The notes: a model not told the origin generated them from the letters alone. A stretch of DNA of 49,406 nt from Erythrobacter sp. ANT-B3C2 (GCA_001683845.1 LXQI01000037.1:1365-50770), one strand, 5' to 3'; positions 33,435 through 42,449 are shown, numbered from the stretch's first letter. Program-made: numbers and translations.

Positions 33435-35696
33435 TCAGTTTTCCTGCAGCGGGATTTCGGCGTAGCGGTTGAGACCGGCGCCGCCTTGAGAACCAGCATC
33501 ATAGACGAACCCATAAGCCCGGCTTCCGTCTGGCTTTTGAATGATGTTGCCGCGCACCCAGGAGCCGACGATGTCATCGATCCGGAGCACCGGTGCCTGC
33601 CAGCCGGCGCTGCCCCTGCCCCTGCGCGTGCTGAAGAGGCTGCGGGAGGCTTCGTCCACGAAGAGCACATGCGCCGTTTCGCCATCGAACACGACATCGG
33701 CCGCCGGCTGCTGCGCATCGACCGCATCAGTAATGACGCGGCGATCGGTGACCAGGATCGGTGCGCCCGGTGCCTGATCGCCCGCAACCCTGCGCTCCCA
33801 CAAGGTTCCGTCGGCCAACCGGTAGACGATGATGACGGTATCGGTCCTCTCATCGTAGGCCAGCGGCAGCACTGCGCCATATTCGGCGCGCGTGGTGCCG
33901 GCGCCGGTTGCCAACCGCTGGCGCTCGGTCAACGTGCCGTCGGGGAGCAGGCGGCGATACCACAGCACTCCATCGTCTGCGAAATAGGCCAGGTGCACCA
34001 CGTCCCCGCGGCCAAGGATCGCCTGCGGCCCGGCGTTGCGCTCCGCCGCGCCGGGGTCGATCTCCACCGCCGGGCTCCAGCGTCCGTCCGCCGAACGGAG
34101 CGCATAGTGGAGGCGGTCCGCCAGGAAGATTGTCGCCATGCTGCCGTCCGATCGGACGACGAGGGTCGTCATCTGGGCGACCGCCTCGGCCTCCGCGGCC
34201 ACCTCGTCGCGAATTGCCCAGCGGTCGGGCCGGGTCGGATGGTCGGAGGTGTGGAAGGCGTGGTGCCGCACCGATTGGGTGACCTGATGGATGATGTGGA
34301 TGGTGCCGCCAGCCTGGCGCCCGTCCACCGATTCCAGATCGCCAGTTTCGGGCCGATTGCCGCCGTCCACCTCGTTCCAGCCGAGCCCTCCGTCCGTGGA
34401 CTTCATCATCATGAACCGATTGTCGGTCTCGGTCGGCTCCATGATGAAATAGAGATCGCCATTCTCGGCCTGCCAGGGCCCGATACGCCCCGGCGTTTCG
34501 ACAAAGGTGCCGCCCAGATGACCCGGGGGGATCATGAGGCTGGCTCGTGCAACCGCGCCGGGCACCGGCTGGGCAGCACTGTCCACCATCCGGAACTCGA
34601 ACCGGTCCCCTGCTTTGTTCACCGCCGGGCCGTCGGCATGGCGACGGATCACCAGCGGCCACTCAAACTCGCCGTGCCGTCCTGCGCCCGTCCAGCGTGG
34701 GGTGCGTTCAGTGAGCGAGAGGCCAAAGCCGGAGGCAAAGGGTGCGGCCGACCCCGGCAGCAGATCCTGCGTCGCTGCGCCGTTGGCATAGGCCAAGGTG
34801 GCAACGATGCTGACACCCGGAGTGCTCGGCTCGCCTTCGACGACGATTTCCCTGAATTCCACCCGCCCTCGCGGAGGAATAAGAAGGCCGGGATTGCTTG
34901 CGGGCCAATCGGCCCCCACGCGAACCTGGAACTCCAGCGTGTCGTCGTCGAACTTGACCTCCAGCGTACCGTCCTTGAGCTGGATCTCCGCTTCGTGCCA
35001 AGCGCCGGGGGTGATCGGTGCGCGCTGCTGTTCCAGCAGGGTCTCGTGACCATCGGCGACCCGGATGATCCTGATCAGGCCATCCGCTCCGAAAAGCGCT
35101 CGGTGATGATTGTCCGGGTTTGCATAAGCGAAGATCATCCCCAAGGCGTCGCGAGCACCGTGCGGCAGCCGGAATTCTGCGCCCATTGTGAACGCGGCGA
35201 GGGGCCAAGGCGCCTCGTACAACGCCATCAGTCCGCTTTCGCCACCGCTCGCCCGCAGCAATTGACTCGGCCCCTCCGTAACGACCGTAAGATCGGAGGC
35301 TGCTCCCCGCACGACGCTCCAGTCCGGGGGCGTTGAACCGGGTGCCATTCCGTCGAAGGAGATCTTCACTTCGCGCTGGGGGTAGGGGAAATCGTGCGCC
35401 TCCACCGGCTGCCACCGCCCGCCGTTCCGGCGCACCTGCAGGCCGAATTGGCGTGCGCCCTCACTCGGCTCCACCTCCATCCGCAAGCGGAAGGGCCGAT
35501 CGGCAGCGACCGCGGTCTGCTCGTTCGTTTTGCCCGCCCAGCCGGTATCGGCATTGAGCGGCGCCTGCGGGTCGGCGCGGATGCGGAAGGCGGGCTCCGA
35601 CACAGTGGCGCAGCCCGCCAGTGCCACGGCGACCGACGCCACCAGGAGCCGAGGACAGCGGCGGTGTCGCGCAACTGGCTTGCCGTAAGAACCCAA
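33435..35696 (-). CDS. Large lipoprotein with BNR/sialidase-like domain
   Basis: A 753-residue exported lipoprotein. The start is TTG at 35696, with AAGGAG 7 bases upstream. The signal runs through LLVASVAVALAGC, with the lipidated Cys at about residue 29. The first half looks like beta-sandwich modules (LamG-like; segments such as AALYEAPWPL and FGADGLIRIIR). The second half resembles a six-bladed BNR/Asp-box propeller, with MMKSTDGGLGWNEVDGG and repeated Trp-containing strands. No catalytic sialidase Arg triad can be assigned with confidence. It may bind or cleave surface glycans. It lies directly downstream of a TonB-dependent receptor remnant on the same strand, a pairing seen in sugar-uptake loci. 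Confidence 0.8.
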   Translation of the reverse strand: MGSYGKPVARHRRCPRLLVASVAVALAGCATVSEPAFRIRADPQAPLNADTGWAGKTNEQTAVAADRPFRLRMEVEPSEGARQFGLQVRRNGGRWQPVEAHDFPYPQREVKISFDGMAPGSTPPDWSVVRGAASDLTVVTEGPSQLLRASGGESGLMALYEAPWPLAAFTMGAEFRLPHGARDALGMIFAYANPDNHHRALFGADGLIRIIRVADGHETLLEQQRAPITPGAWHEAEIQLKDGTLEVKFDDDTLEFQVRVGADWPASNPGLLIPPRGRVEFREIVVEGEPSTPGVSIVATLAYANGAATQDLLPGSAAPFASGFGLSLTERTPRWTGAGRHGEFEWPLVIRRHADGPAVNKAGDRFEFRMVDSAAQPVPGAVARASLMIPPGHLGGTFVETPGRIGPWQAENGDLYFIMEPTETDNRFMMMKSTDGGLGWNEVDGGNRPETGDLESVDGRQAGGTIHIIHQVTQSVRHHAFHTSDHPTRPDRWAIRDEVAAEAEAVAQMTTLVVRSDGSMATIFLADRLHYALRSADGRWSPAVEIDPGAAERNAGPQAILGRGDVVHLAYFADDGVLWYRRLLPDGTLTERQRLATGAGTTRAEYGAVLPLAYDERTDTVIIVYRLADGTLWERRVAGDQAPGAPILVTDRRVITDAVDAQQPAADVVFDGETAHVLFVDEASRSLFSTRRGRGSAGWQAPVLRIDDIVGSWVRGNIIQKPDGSRAYGFVYDAGSQGGAGLNRYAEIPLQEN

Positions 35697-35810
35697 TGGA
35701 TCGCTCCTTATCGATACCCGCCCCGCCCCTGACGATCTCTGCTCCGGCGCGCTCAGAGCGCGATGCCCCCGCCTGAGCAGAGTCATCCTGCCCTTACCGA
35801 ACTGCCGGCG

Positions 35811-36219
35811 CTAAAACCGGGCGCGGACCCCAAAGTCGATGGTTCTGCCGAACTCGTCGATTGGGCACTGAAGTCCTTGTCCCCCAGATAGGCGTAGAAC
35901 GGCTCATTGGTGATGTTGTTGACGTTCGGCAGCAGCACAAAATTGGGGGTGAGGCTGTATTCCGCCTGGAAGTCCACGCGCAGTTCGGCATCGTGGAAGC
36001 AATCCTGCGGGGGATCGTCCGGATCCTCGGCACCGTCGAAAAAGGTGCCGCGGTAATTGGCTGCCAGCCGGGTCGAGAGGCCGCCCTTCTCATAGCCAAT
36101 CGACAGATTGCCGATGTGGTCGGACCGGTCGGGCAGGCGAACGGGTCCGTCGCGGAAGGGCACGCCCGCCTCGCTCTCGACATAGGTGTAATTGACAGCT
36201 CCGCAGGTGCGGATGATGG
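35811..36219 (-). pseudogene. 3' remnant of a TonB-dependent receptor, truncated and frameshifted
   Basis: On the minus strand the frame from about 36219 reads VNYTYVESEAGVPFRDGPVR, NLSIGYEKGGLSTRLAANYR, LTPNFVLLPNVNNITNEPFY and AYLGDKDF. These are the last beta-strands of a TonB-dependent receptor barrel. Then one base is missing near 35870 and the next register finishes IDEFGRTIDFGVRARF with its stop at 35811-35813, the usual receptor end (terminal Phe). Everything 5' of 36219 (plug and most of the barrel) is gone. The receptor was therefore lost by deletion, with the neighbouring lipoprotein left behind. The frameshift may be an independent event or a sequencing slip. Confidence 0.8.
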
Positions 36220-36458
36220 AATCTCATCGCGCTAGTGGCGGCCTTATGCTTCATTCAAGTTACAGGCGCCGAAAGTGTTTAAATTTCTGTCAGTCGCCGA
36301 CTTGCGCAAGCCTTCGCCTGTGGCAGCAGGTCGATCACGCCAAGGGTGCTATTGGCGTACGAGGGTCGATCTGGTGGGAGGATGGCGGGTTCCGACGTTC
36401 TACACCGGTCCAGCCGTTCCCAACTTGCAAGACAAGTGGAACCGGTGACGTTCGCGCA

Positions 36459-36483
36459 GGAACATCGTTCGTTCGATCTGGTT
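36459..36483 (+). promoter_or_regulatory. EcfG-type promoter before the DUF892 gene
   Basis: GGAAC at 36459-36463, 16 bases, then GGTT at 36480-36483; one position off the CGTT consensus and the same variant as before the hemerythrin gene. The -10 ends 65 bases before the ATG at 36549. DUF892 proteins are known stress-regulated proteins, so the match makes biological sense. Confidence 0.68.
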
Positions 36484-36548
36484 GAGTCTGAAGTCGCTGG
36501 CGGCTCGCCGCCCTATCGATCACGGCAACAATTTGAGGATCTGTAACC

Positions 36549-37049
36549 ATGTCCGCACCCGAAGATTTTGATGAACTCTACACCGACGAGCTTAAAGACC
36601 TGTGGTCGGCAAACGACCAGATGAACCGGGTGGTGAAGAAGCTTACCTCCAAGGCAAGTGACGCCAAGCTCGAGGAAATGCTCGAAAAGTCGCATGGTGG
36701 CATCGAGAAGCACACCGCCATTCTGAAGGAGCTGATTTCCGCGGCCGGCGAGAAGACCACCAAGGAGCATTGCAAGGGCATGGAGGGTCTGGTCGCCGAA
36801 GCGACGAAGCACTGCATCGAGGAAGCACCCAAGGAAGGGCCGCTTCTCGACGCCGTCATTATCGCGCAATTCCAGCGGATGACTCATTACGGTATTGCCG
36901 GCTTCGGCACCGCTGCGGCTTATGCCGAAGCGCTGGGAAAAAAGGATGATGCCAAGAAGCTCAATCAGGCGACCAAGGAGATTTACGGGGGCGACGAGTA
37001 CATGACCCAGCTCTCGAAAACCGTAAACGCCGATGCGGAAGACGCCTGA
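36549..37049 (+). CDS. DUF892 (YciE/YciF-like) ferritin-like stress protein
   Basis: A 166-residue protein, all helical. The DUF892 signature is at the start (FDELYTDELKDLWSANDQM), with GGIEKHTAILKEL, GMEGLVAEATKHCI and FQRMTHYGIAGFGTAAAYAE in order. The family has a ferritin-like fold with a probable di-metal site, and members are induced by osmotic, acid or general stress in enterobacteria. The ATG at 36549 has GAGGA upstream. An EcfG-type promoter precedes it, and a 9-bp hairpin lies after the stop. It is monocistronic. Confidence 0.93.
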   Translation: MSAPEDFDELYTDELKDLWSANDQMNRVVKKLTSKASDAKLEEMLEKSHGGIEKHTAILKELISAAGEKTTKEHCKGMEGLVAEATKHCIEEAPKEGPLLDAVIIAQFQRMTHYGIAGFGTAAAYAEALGKKDDAKKLNQATKEIYGGDEYMTQLSKTVNADAEDA

Positions 37050-37057
37050 ACCCACAG

Positions 37058-37083
37058 GGCCTGCTGGCCGTCGTCAGCAGGCC
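37058..37083 (+). terminator. Hairpin terminator after the DUF892 gene
   Basis: A perfect 9-bp stem (GGCCTGCTG at 37058-37066 with CAGCAGGCC at 37075-37083) and an 8-base loop begin 9 bases after the stop. The following sequence, TATCTCCTC, is only modestly T-rich. Confidence 0.6.
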
Positions 37084-37757
37084 TATCTCCTCAGGCCGAA
37101 TCAAGACCGCCGCTCGTTGCAAGGTGCCGTCATCTATCCGGGTCCGGGTGCAACCTGCTCGCCTTCTCTAAGTTGGTTGATTTCACGACGCCCTTAGGTG
37201 GGTTGAGCATGGTGAAAACCGGCAGCACCCGCGGATTGCGAAATCCCAAAAGCGCTTGGGTAGTGCTTGATCCCCGTCCGGTACGCAGTCGACCGGCGAA
37301 GAGATTTGGCCGCCGGTACAGCGCGGGCTGCCGGCTTGGTACGCGGATCAACTGCTCGCCATCGGAACCTGCGGTCTTTCCGGACGGGTCGTGTAACAGT
37401 AGGGTTCCAGACGCACAGCCGTGGCAAATCTGCAGGCCTCGGAAAGGGAGCACATGGCTCGGTCCGGCGTGTCCCGCTCCGAGTTGGCTGTTCGTGGAAT
37501 GTCAGCCAACAGAAAGTCTCATCGATTGGCGTTCTATAGGCATCGCCCCGCGGAGCTTCGGCTGCGATCGGCGACAACTCGTTGAAGCTGCTCCGATTTA
37601 CCACAGTCGTGAGCCCTCACTCGTAGCGAGGTATAAGAATGTGCTGGCGCATGCCTGATCGGTCATACCCAAAAGCGCGGCCAGCCTCGCCGCGTTGCCG
37701 CCCACTTCGAGGGCGCGCAGAGCAAGTCTCGCAGGAGGAAGCGCTGGCCACCGAAGG
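37084..37757. other. Non-coding stretch between DUF892 and the GT2-GtrA gene
   Basis: About 670 bases in which I find no supported gene. The frames are short, without ribosome sites, and their codon use is mixed. A short minus-strand frame (37598-37730) reads ALEVGGNAARLAALLGM. It vaguely recalls a Fis-type helix-turn-helix end, but it is too little to call. Confidence 0.45.
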
Positions 37758-38858
37758 TCAGCGCTTCTTCCAGGTGAATACGGCCGACATCGCGTAATTC
37801 CAAACCACGCTGACTGCGATTCCAGCGAGCGCCGAGAGAGCCCAGTAGGATCGTTGCGCGAACAGCCAGTCGGCCACGCCGATGTTCGCGGCCGCGCCAA
37901 AGGCGCACACGAGGTTGAAGCTGATCCAGCCCCGCACAAGAGCCATGCCCTCGAGGCGCTGGTCGCGATAGGTAAAGATATTGTTCAGGAGAAAGTTGCT
38001 GGTGATCGCCACCAATGTCGCGACCGCTTGCGCAACCGAAAAGCTCTGCTCGAGGCCCTTGAACAGCAAGGTCAGCACCAGAAAGTGCACACCGACACCG
38101 AACCCGCCAACCAGCGCGAAGCTCAGGAAACGGACAGGCACCAGCTGCCCGAACGTCTTGTCCATCAGCAGCTGCAGATATTCCCAGAGAACCAGGCTAT
38201 CGATCTTGCTTTCGCCATTCTGGCGGGCGCGAAAATGATAGGGAATTTCGGCGACCCGCAGGGGCACTGGCGCGCTAGCCAGAATGTCGAGCAGGATCTT
38301 GAAGCCCACGGTGGAGAGGTGGGGCAACGAGCGCATGAAGGCATCCCGCCGCATCATCAGGAACCCGCTCATGGGATCGGCCAAGGGGGTTTTGGTCAGC
38401 CTGAAGGCGAGCCGGGTGGCGAACCGGCTCATCTTTTGCCGCCGATGGCTCCACTCGCCCATCCCCCCACCCGCGACATAGCGGCTGCCGACCACCAGAT
38501 CGACATTCCCGGTCTCGAGCCGCTCCAACATGGCTCTGAGCAACGCCTCGTCGTGCTGCAGATCGCCATCCATGATCGCGACGAACGGCGCGGAAGTGGC
38601 CAGGATGCCCTCGACACAGGCACTCGACAGGCCGCGGCGGCCGAAGCGGTGCACGACGCGAACGCGCGGATCGGCCTGCGCCAGGTTGCGCGCATGATCC
38701 GCCGTTCCATCAGGCGAATTGTCGTCGACGAACACCAGCTCCCAGGCGATGTCCGGCAGCGCCTCCCGGACGAGGGCAACCAGCCGGCCGACGTTCTGCG
38801 CCTCGTTGAACGTCGGCACGATGATCGCAAGACGGGCGGGGTGCAGCTGCTCGGTCAA
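37758..38858 (-). CDS. Dolichyl-phosphate mannosyltransferase-like GT2 fused to a GtrA membrane domain
   Basis: A 366-residue fusion. Residues 1-230 are a GT2 (DPM1/polyprenyl-phosphate sugar transferase) domain: IIVPTFNEAQNVGRLV, LVFVDDNSPDGTADHAR, VAIMDGDLQHDEALL (metal-binding Asp-x-Asp) and DPMSGFLMMRRDAF. Residues from about 240 are a GtrA domain with four helices (FLSFALVGGFGVGVHFLVLT, ITSNFLLNNIFTYR). It would charge undecaprenyl phosphate with a hexose on the cytoplasmic face and help flip it. The start is TTG at 38858 after AGAGAGCC. It is divergent from the spermidine synthase-like gene and opens the glycan region. Confidence 0.93.
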   Translation of the reverse strand: MTEQLHPARLAIIVPTFNEAQNVGRLVALVREALPDIAWELVFVDDNSPDGTADHARNLAQADPRVRVVHRFGRRGLSSACVEGILATSAPFVAIMDGDLQHDEALLRAMLERLETGNVDLVVGSRYVAGGGMGEWSHRRQKMSRFATRLAFRLTKTPLADPMSGFLMMRRDAFMRSLPHLSTVGFKILLDILASAPVPLRVAEIPYHFRARQNGESKIDSLVLWEYLQLLMDKTFGQLVPVRFLSFALVGGFGVGVHFLVLTLLFKGLEQSFSVAQAVATLVAITSNFLLNNIFTYRDQRLEGMALVRGWISFNLVCAFGAAANIGVADWLFAQRSYWALSALAGIAVSVVWNYAMSAVFTWKKR

Positions 38859-39162
38859 TCTGGCTCTCTCTGATCGAACGCAATGACCAAGGACGGCTGC
38901 CGCGACGGGAGGCGCACCGATGCTGAGGCGCCCGGCGATCTAGCCGTTCCACCGACAGCCAGCAACGCCTCGTCCCGGCTGACCGTGACCGGACTGACGA
39001 GAACTGGTCAGGATCAATTCTGAATTCAGTATCCCTATATGAGCGGGTGGAAACCCGACAGCCACCCGATACTCTGGGGCGGGACCCGAACACGTTCCGG
39101 ATCGCTAGCGATCCGGGCATTTCGCGCTTGCCAGCAGGGCGCCCGCGCCGCCACTGGGGCGC
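38859..39162. other. Intergenic region between divergent genes
   Basis: The 304 bases between the divergent GT2-GtrA and spermidine synthase-like genes must hold promoters for both. I see no gene, no strong hairpin, and no EcfG consensus on either strand here. Confidence 0.4.
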
Positions 39163-41379
39163 GTGCCGAATGTCGATCAAGGGGCCGGCCTTGCGCGCCG
39201 TGGCCTGTTCACCCTCACCGTGCTGGCTGGCAGCTTCCTGTTGTTCCTCGTGCAGCCGATGGTCGCGCGAATGGCGCTGCCGCTGCTGGGGGGGGCGCCG
39301 GGGGTTTGGGGCAGTGCCATGCTGGTGTTCCAGCTGCTGCTGCTGGGCGGCTATGCCTATGCCCATGCGCTGAGCCGGCTGCCCTTCCGCAAGCAGGCGC
39401 TGGTGCATGGCATGCTGCTGGCGGTGGCTGCGCTGACCCTGCCGCCCACGCTCGCCGACATCCCGCCGCCGGCGGCCGGGTGGGAGGCGCTGTGGGCCCC
39501 CGCGCTGATCGCCGCCACCATCGGCCCGGTGTTCCTGCTGCTGAGTGCGCAGGCCTCGCTGATGCAGCGCTGGTATGCCGGCGCACCGGGTGCGGGCGAC
39601 CCCTACTGGCTCTATGCCGCCTCCAATATCGGCAGCTTCGCGGGCCTGCTGGCCTATCCTTTCTGGTTCGAGCGCGACATGGCGCTGGCCGAGCAGAGCC
39701 GCGCCTGGGCGGTGGGCTACCTGCTGCTGCTGGGCCTCGTGGCACTGGCCGCATGGTCGCGCTGGCGCGCGCCGGAACAGCCCCCGGTCGAGACCGCCGC
39801 CGCGGGGGCGGCGGAGCGCATCGGGCCGCGCCGGCTGCTGCTGTGGCTCGCGCTCGCCGCGGTGCCCTCGGGGCTGATGCTTTCGACCACCACGCTGCTG
39901 ACCACCGACCTGATGGCGATGCCGCTGCTGTGGATCATCCCGCTAGGCGCCTATCTGCTCAGCTTCTCGGTCTCCTTTTCGGCCCATGGGCTGTGGGTGG
40001 GGATCCTCAACCGCTACGCGCCGGTGCTGCTGCTGCTGGTGGGCGGACTGGCGATGATTTCGGGCGGGCAGGCGAACCCGGCGATCGCGCTGGCCATGGT
40101 GGCGCTGCTGTTCGTGCTAGCGGTGGCGCTGCACGGGCGGCTCTATGAACTACGCCCAAGCCCCGAGCGGCTGACCTTCTTCTACCTGATCGTGGCCGCC
40201 GGTGGGGCGCTGGGCGGCACCTTCACCGCGCTGCTCGCGCCGCTGCTGTTCGATTGGGTGTACGAACATGCGCTACTGCTGCTGGCGGCGGCGCTGCTGA
40301 TCCCGCAGCTTTCGTTCGTGCCGTGGCTCACCCGCTTCTGGCAGGGAGAAGGGCCTTTCGGCAGTGCACCGCAGCGACGGCACGCTCTTGCGGCGGCGGC
40401 GGTGCTGGTTGCCGCGGTTTTCGCCTGGCTGCTGGCGCGGGCGGTGGCGGCGGGCGAAGGCGAGCGGATCCTGCTGTTCGCAGGGCTGATCGTGGCCATC
40501 GGGATGCTGCTGATCGGCCGGCGCTGGGCCTTTGCCGCCTGCTTCGTGGCGCTGATGCTGGGGCATGGCGGCTTCTCGACCCTGCAGCTGAGCATGGAGG
40601 GGGCGCGTTCGCGCAGCTATTTCGGGGTTTACACGGTCGAGCAGACCGAAGAGGGCCGGCTGCGGCAGTTGAACCACGGCACCACCATGCATGGGCAGCA
40701 ATGGCTGGAACCCGGGCGGCGGTTGGAGCCGACCAGCTATTTCGGGCGGGACTCCGGCATCGGCCTGGCGCTCGCAGGCGAGGCTTCCGACGCGCAGGTG
40801 GGGGTTGTGGGCCTCGGGGTGGGCACGCTCGCCTGCTACCGCAAGCCGGGCCAGGCTTGGACCTTCTACGAGATCGACCCCGAGGTGGTGCGCTACTCGG
40901 ACGAGCGGCAGTTCACCTTCATTGCCGAATGCACGCCCGATGCGCCCATCGTGATCGGCGATGCGCGGCTGCGTCTTGCCGACGGGCCGCAAGGGCAGTT
41001 CGACCTGCTGGCGATCGACGCCTTCACCTCCGATGCTATCCCGCTCCATCTGATGACGACAGAAGCCTTTTCGGTCTACGCAGGAGCGATGCAGGCCGAC
41101 GGGTTGCTGCTGCTCCACATTTCCAACCGCTTCATCGACCTTGCACCGATGGTTGCCGCGCTGGCCCGCGATGGCGGGTGGCACGGTGTGATCCGCCACG
41201 ACGGGCAGGAGCTTTCCACGGGCCTCAGCGCCTCGGTGTGGATCGCGCTCTCGCGCGACGAGGCGCGGCTGGCGGCGATGCGGGCGCAGAGCCCGCTGCC
41301 CTGGGAGGAGCTCCCCGCGCCGATCCGCCGCGCCTGGACCGATGACGAGGCCTCGATCCTGCCGCTGCTGCGGTTCTAA
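39163..41379 (+). CDS. Multi-pass membrane protein fused to a spermidine synthase-like domain
   Basis: A 738-residue fusion. About 480 N-terminal residues form roughly 12-14 hydrophobic helices, opening TLTVLAGSFLLFLVQPMVAR. The C-terminal 250 residues are a class I methyltransferase-like fold of the spermidine/spermine synthase type (VGVVGLGVGTLACY, TFYEIDPEVVRYS, VIGDARLRLADGP, LLAIDAFTSDAIPLHLMTTE). This architecture is widespread in proteobacteria and annotated as fused MFS/spermidine synthase, but a polyamine reaction has not been shown for it. The start at 39163 is a GTG; no better one exists nearby. Its stop overlaps, tail to tail, the stop of the glycosyltransferase operon on the other strand. 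Confidence 0.88.
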   Translation: MPNVDQGAGLARRGLFTLTVLAGSFLLFLVQPMVARMALPLLGGAPGVWGSAMLVFQLLLLGGYAYAHALSRLPFRKQALVHGMLLAVAALTLPPTLADIPPPAAGWEALWAPALIAATIGPVFLLLSAQASLMQRWYAGAPGAGDPYWLYAASNIGSFAGLLAYPFWFERDMALAEQSRAWAVGYLLLLGLVALAAWSRWRAPEQPPVETAAAGAAERIGPRRLLLWLALAAVPSGLMLSTTTLLTTDLMAMPLLWIIPLGAYLLSFSVSFSAHGLWVGILNRYAPVLLLLVGGLAMISGGQANPAIALAMVALLFVLAVALHGRLYELRPSPERLTFFYLIVAAGGALGGTFTALLAPLLFDWVYEHALLLLAAALLIPQLSFVPWLTRFWQGEGPFGSAPQRRHALAAAAVLVAAVFAWLLARAVAAGEGERILLFAGLIVAIGMLLIGRRWAFAACFVALMLGHGGFSTLQLSMEGARSRSYFGVYTVEQTEEGRLRQLNHGTTMHGQQWLEPGRRLEPTSYFGRDSGIGLALAGEASDAQVGVVGLGVGTLACYRKPGQAWTFYEIDPEVVRYSDERQFTFIAECTPDAPIVIGDARLRLADGPQGQFDLLAIDAFTSDAIPLHLMTTEAFSVYAGAMQADGLLLLHISNRFIDLAPMVAALARDGGWHGVIRHDGQELSTGLSASVWIALSRDEARLAAMRAQSPLPWEELPAPIRRAWTDDEASILPLLRF

Positions 41380-42449
41380 GCGAGACTTTTGTGCCGGGCG
41401 GGGCTGGCCGCGTGGGCGATGAGATCGGCTTCGAGTTGCTCGGCCCGCCGCGCGGCGCTGTGATGGGCGAGCACCGTGGTCCGCGCCGCTGCGCCCATCC
41501 CGGCGGCATCATCGCCCAGCGCGGCGATCACCTGTTCGGTGCTGTCTGCCAGAACGATCTGCTCCCCTGGTTCGAACAAATCCTCAATCCCCTGCCACCG
41601 GTCGGAGATGATCGGCGTACCGCAGGCCCCGGCCTCGAACAGCCGGACCGAGGGCGACCACCCGGCCGCAATCATGTCCGCCCGCGTGACGTTGAGGGTA
41701 AAGCGGCTGGCGGAGTAAAACTCCGGGTGCTCGGCCGGCGGCAAATGCTCGATCCGCTCGACATTGGCGGGCCAGTCGATCTCGACCGGATATTGCGGCC
41801 CGGCCACCACGAAGCGCCGCTCGGGGCAGCGGCGCGCGGGTTCGAGCATCAGGCGCTCGAGCGTGGGCTGGCGATCGGGGCTGTAAGTGCCGAGGTACGA
41901 GAGATCCCAGCGCGTGGGCACGTCCAGTGGGCGGTAGCGCTCCGTATCCACCGCGCAGTACAGCGCGCGGGCCGCGGGGCTGCCGAACTCGCGCTCCAGT
42001 CGCGCGAGCGTCGGTCCGCCGGTAAAGGAGAAGTAGATGTCGTAGACCGGGATCAGCTCGGGCGAGAGATATTCACACTCGCCGCGCGCCAGCCGCGCCA
42101 GCGTGACGGGGGTGTCGATATCGTAGAAGCAGGTGGTGCCGCGCGCCTGCTCCTGCACCAGCCGGCCCACCTCGACTCCATCGGGCACGTAGGAGCCCAC
42201 CATCACCGCATCCGCGCCGGCGATCTCCCCGCCCCAGCGTTCTAGCGCAGGCAGATCCGGGTAGAGTTCCAGCCGGCAGAAATCGGGGTCGGGCAGGTCG
42301 CGGTGGCCAGCATACCAGGGTACATCGCGCTCCAGAAACAGCACGTCGTGCCCGCGTGCGGCAAAGGCAGAGAGCAGCGCGCGGAAGGTGGTCGCATGGC
42401 CGTTGCCCCAGGAGGAGGAGAGGCTCAGCCCCAGCACCACCAGTCTCAT
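41376..42449 (-). CDS. CgeB-like glycosyltransferase (third of three paralogs)
   Basis: A 357-residue protein of the CgeB/glycosyl transferase 1_2-like type. The opening LGLSLSSSWGNGHATTFRAL and RGHDVLFLERDVPWYAGHRD are characteristic of CgeB-like proteins. The C-terminal half is a GT-B domain with YLGTYSPDRQPTLERL, ARRCPERRFVVAGPQYP, and the nucleotide-sugar region SVRLFEAGACGTPIISD followed by an acidic Glu. The donor is probably a nucleotide sugar; the acceptor is unknown. The ATG at 42449 overlaps the previous stop as ATGA. It is last in the operon, and its stop overlaps the opposite-strand gene by four bases. Confidence 0.88.
   Translation of the reverse strand: MRLVVLGLSLSSSWGNGHATTFRALLSAFAARGHDVLFLERDVPWYAGHRDLPDPDFCRLELYPDLPALERWGGEIAGADAVMVGSYVPDGVEVGRLVQEQARGTTCFYDIDTPVTLARLARGECEYLSPELIPVYDIYFSFTGGPTLARLEREFGSPAARALYCAVDTERYRPLDVPTRWDLSYLGTYSPDRQPTLERLMLEPARRCPERRFVVAGPQYPVEIDWPANVERIEHLPPAEHPEFYSASRFTLNVTRADMIAAGWSPSVRLFEAGACGTPIISDRWQGIEDLFEPGEQIVLADSTEQVIAALGDDAAGMGAAARTTVLAHHSAARRAEQLEADLIAHAASPARHKSLA

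Noticed and set aside
37598-37730. Fis-like helix-turn-helix remnant (ALEVGGNAARLAALLGM)
   Set aside because: The resemblance is limited to a few residues; there is no upstream domain in any frame.
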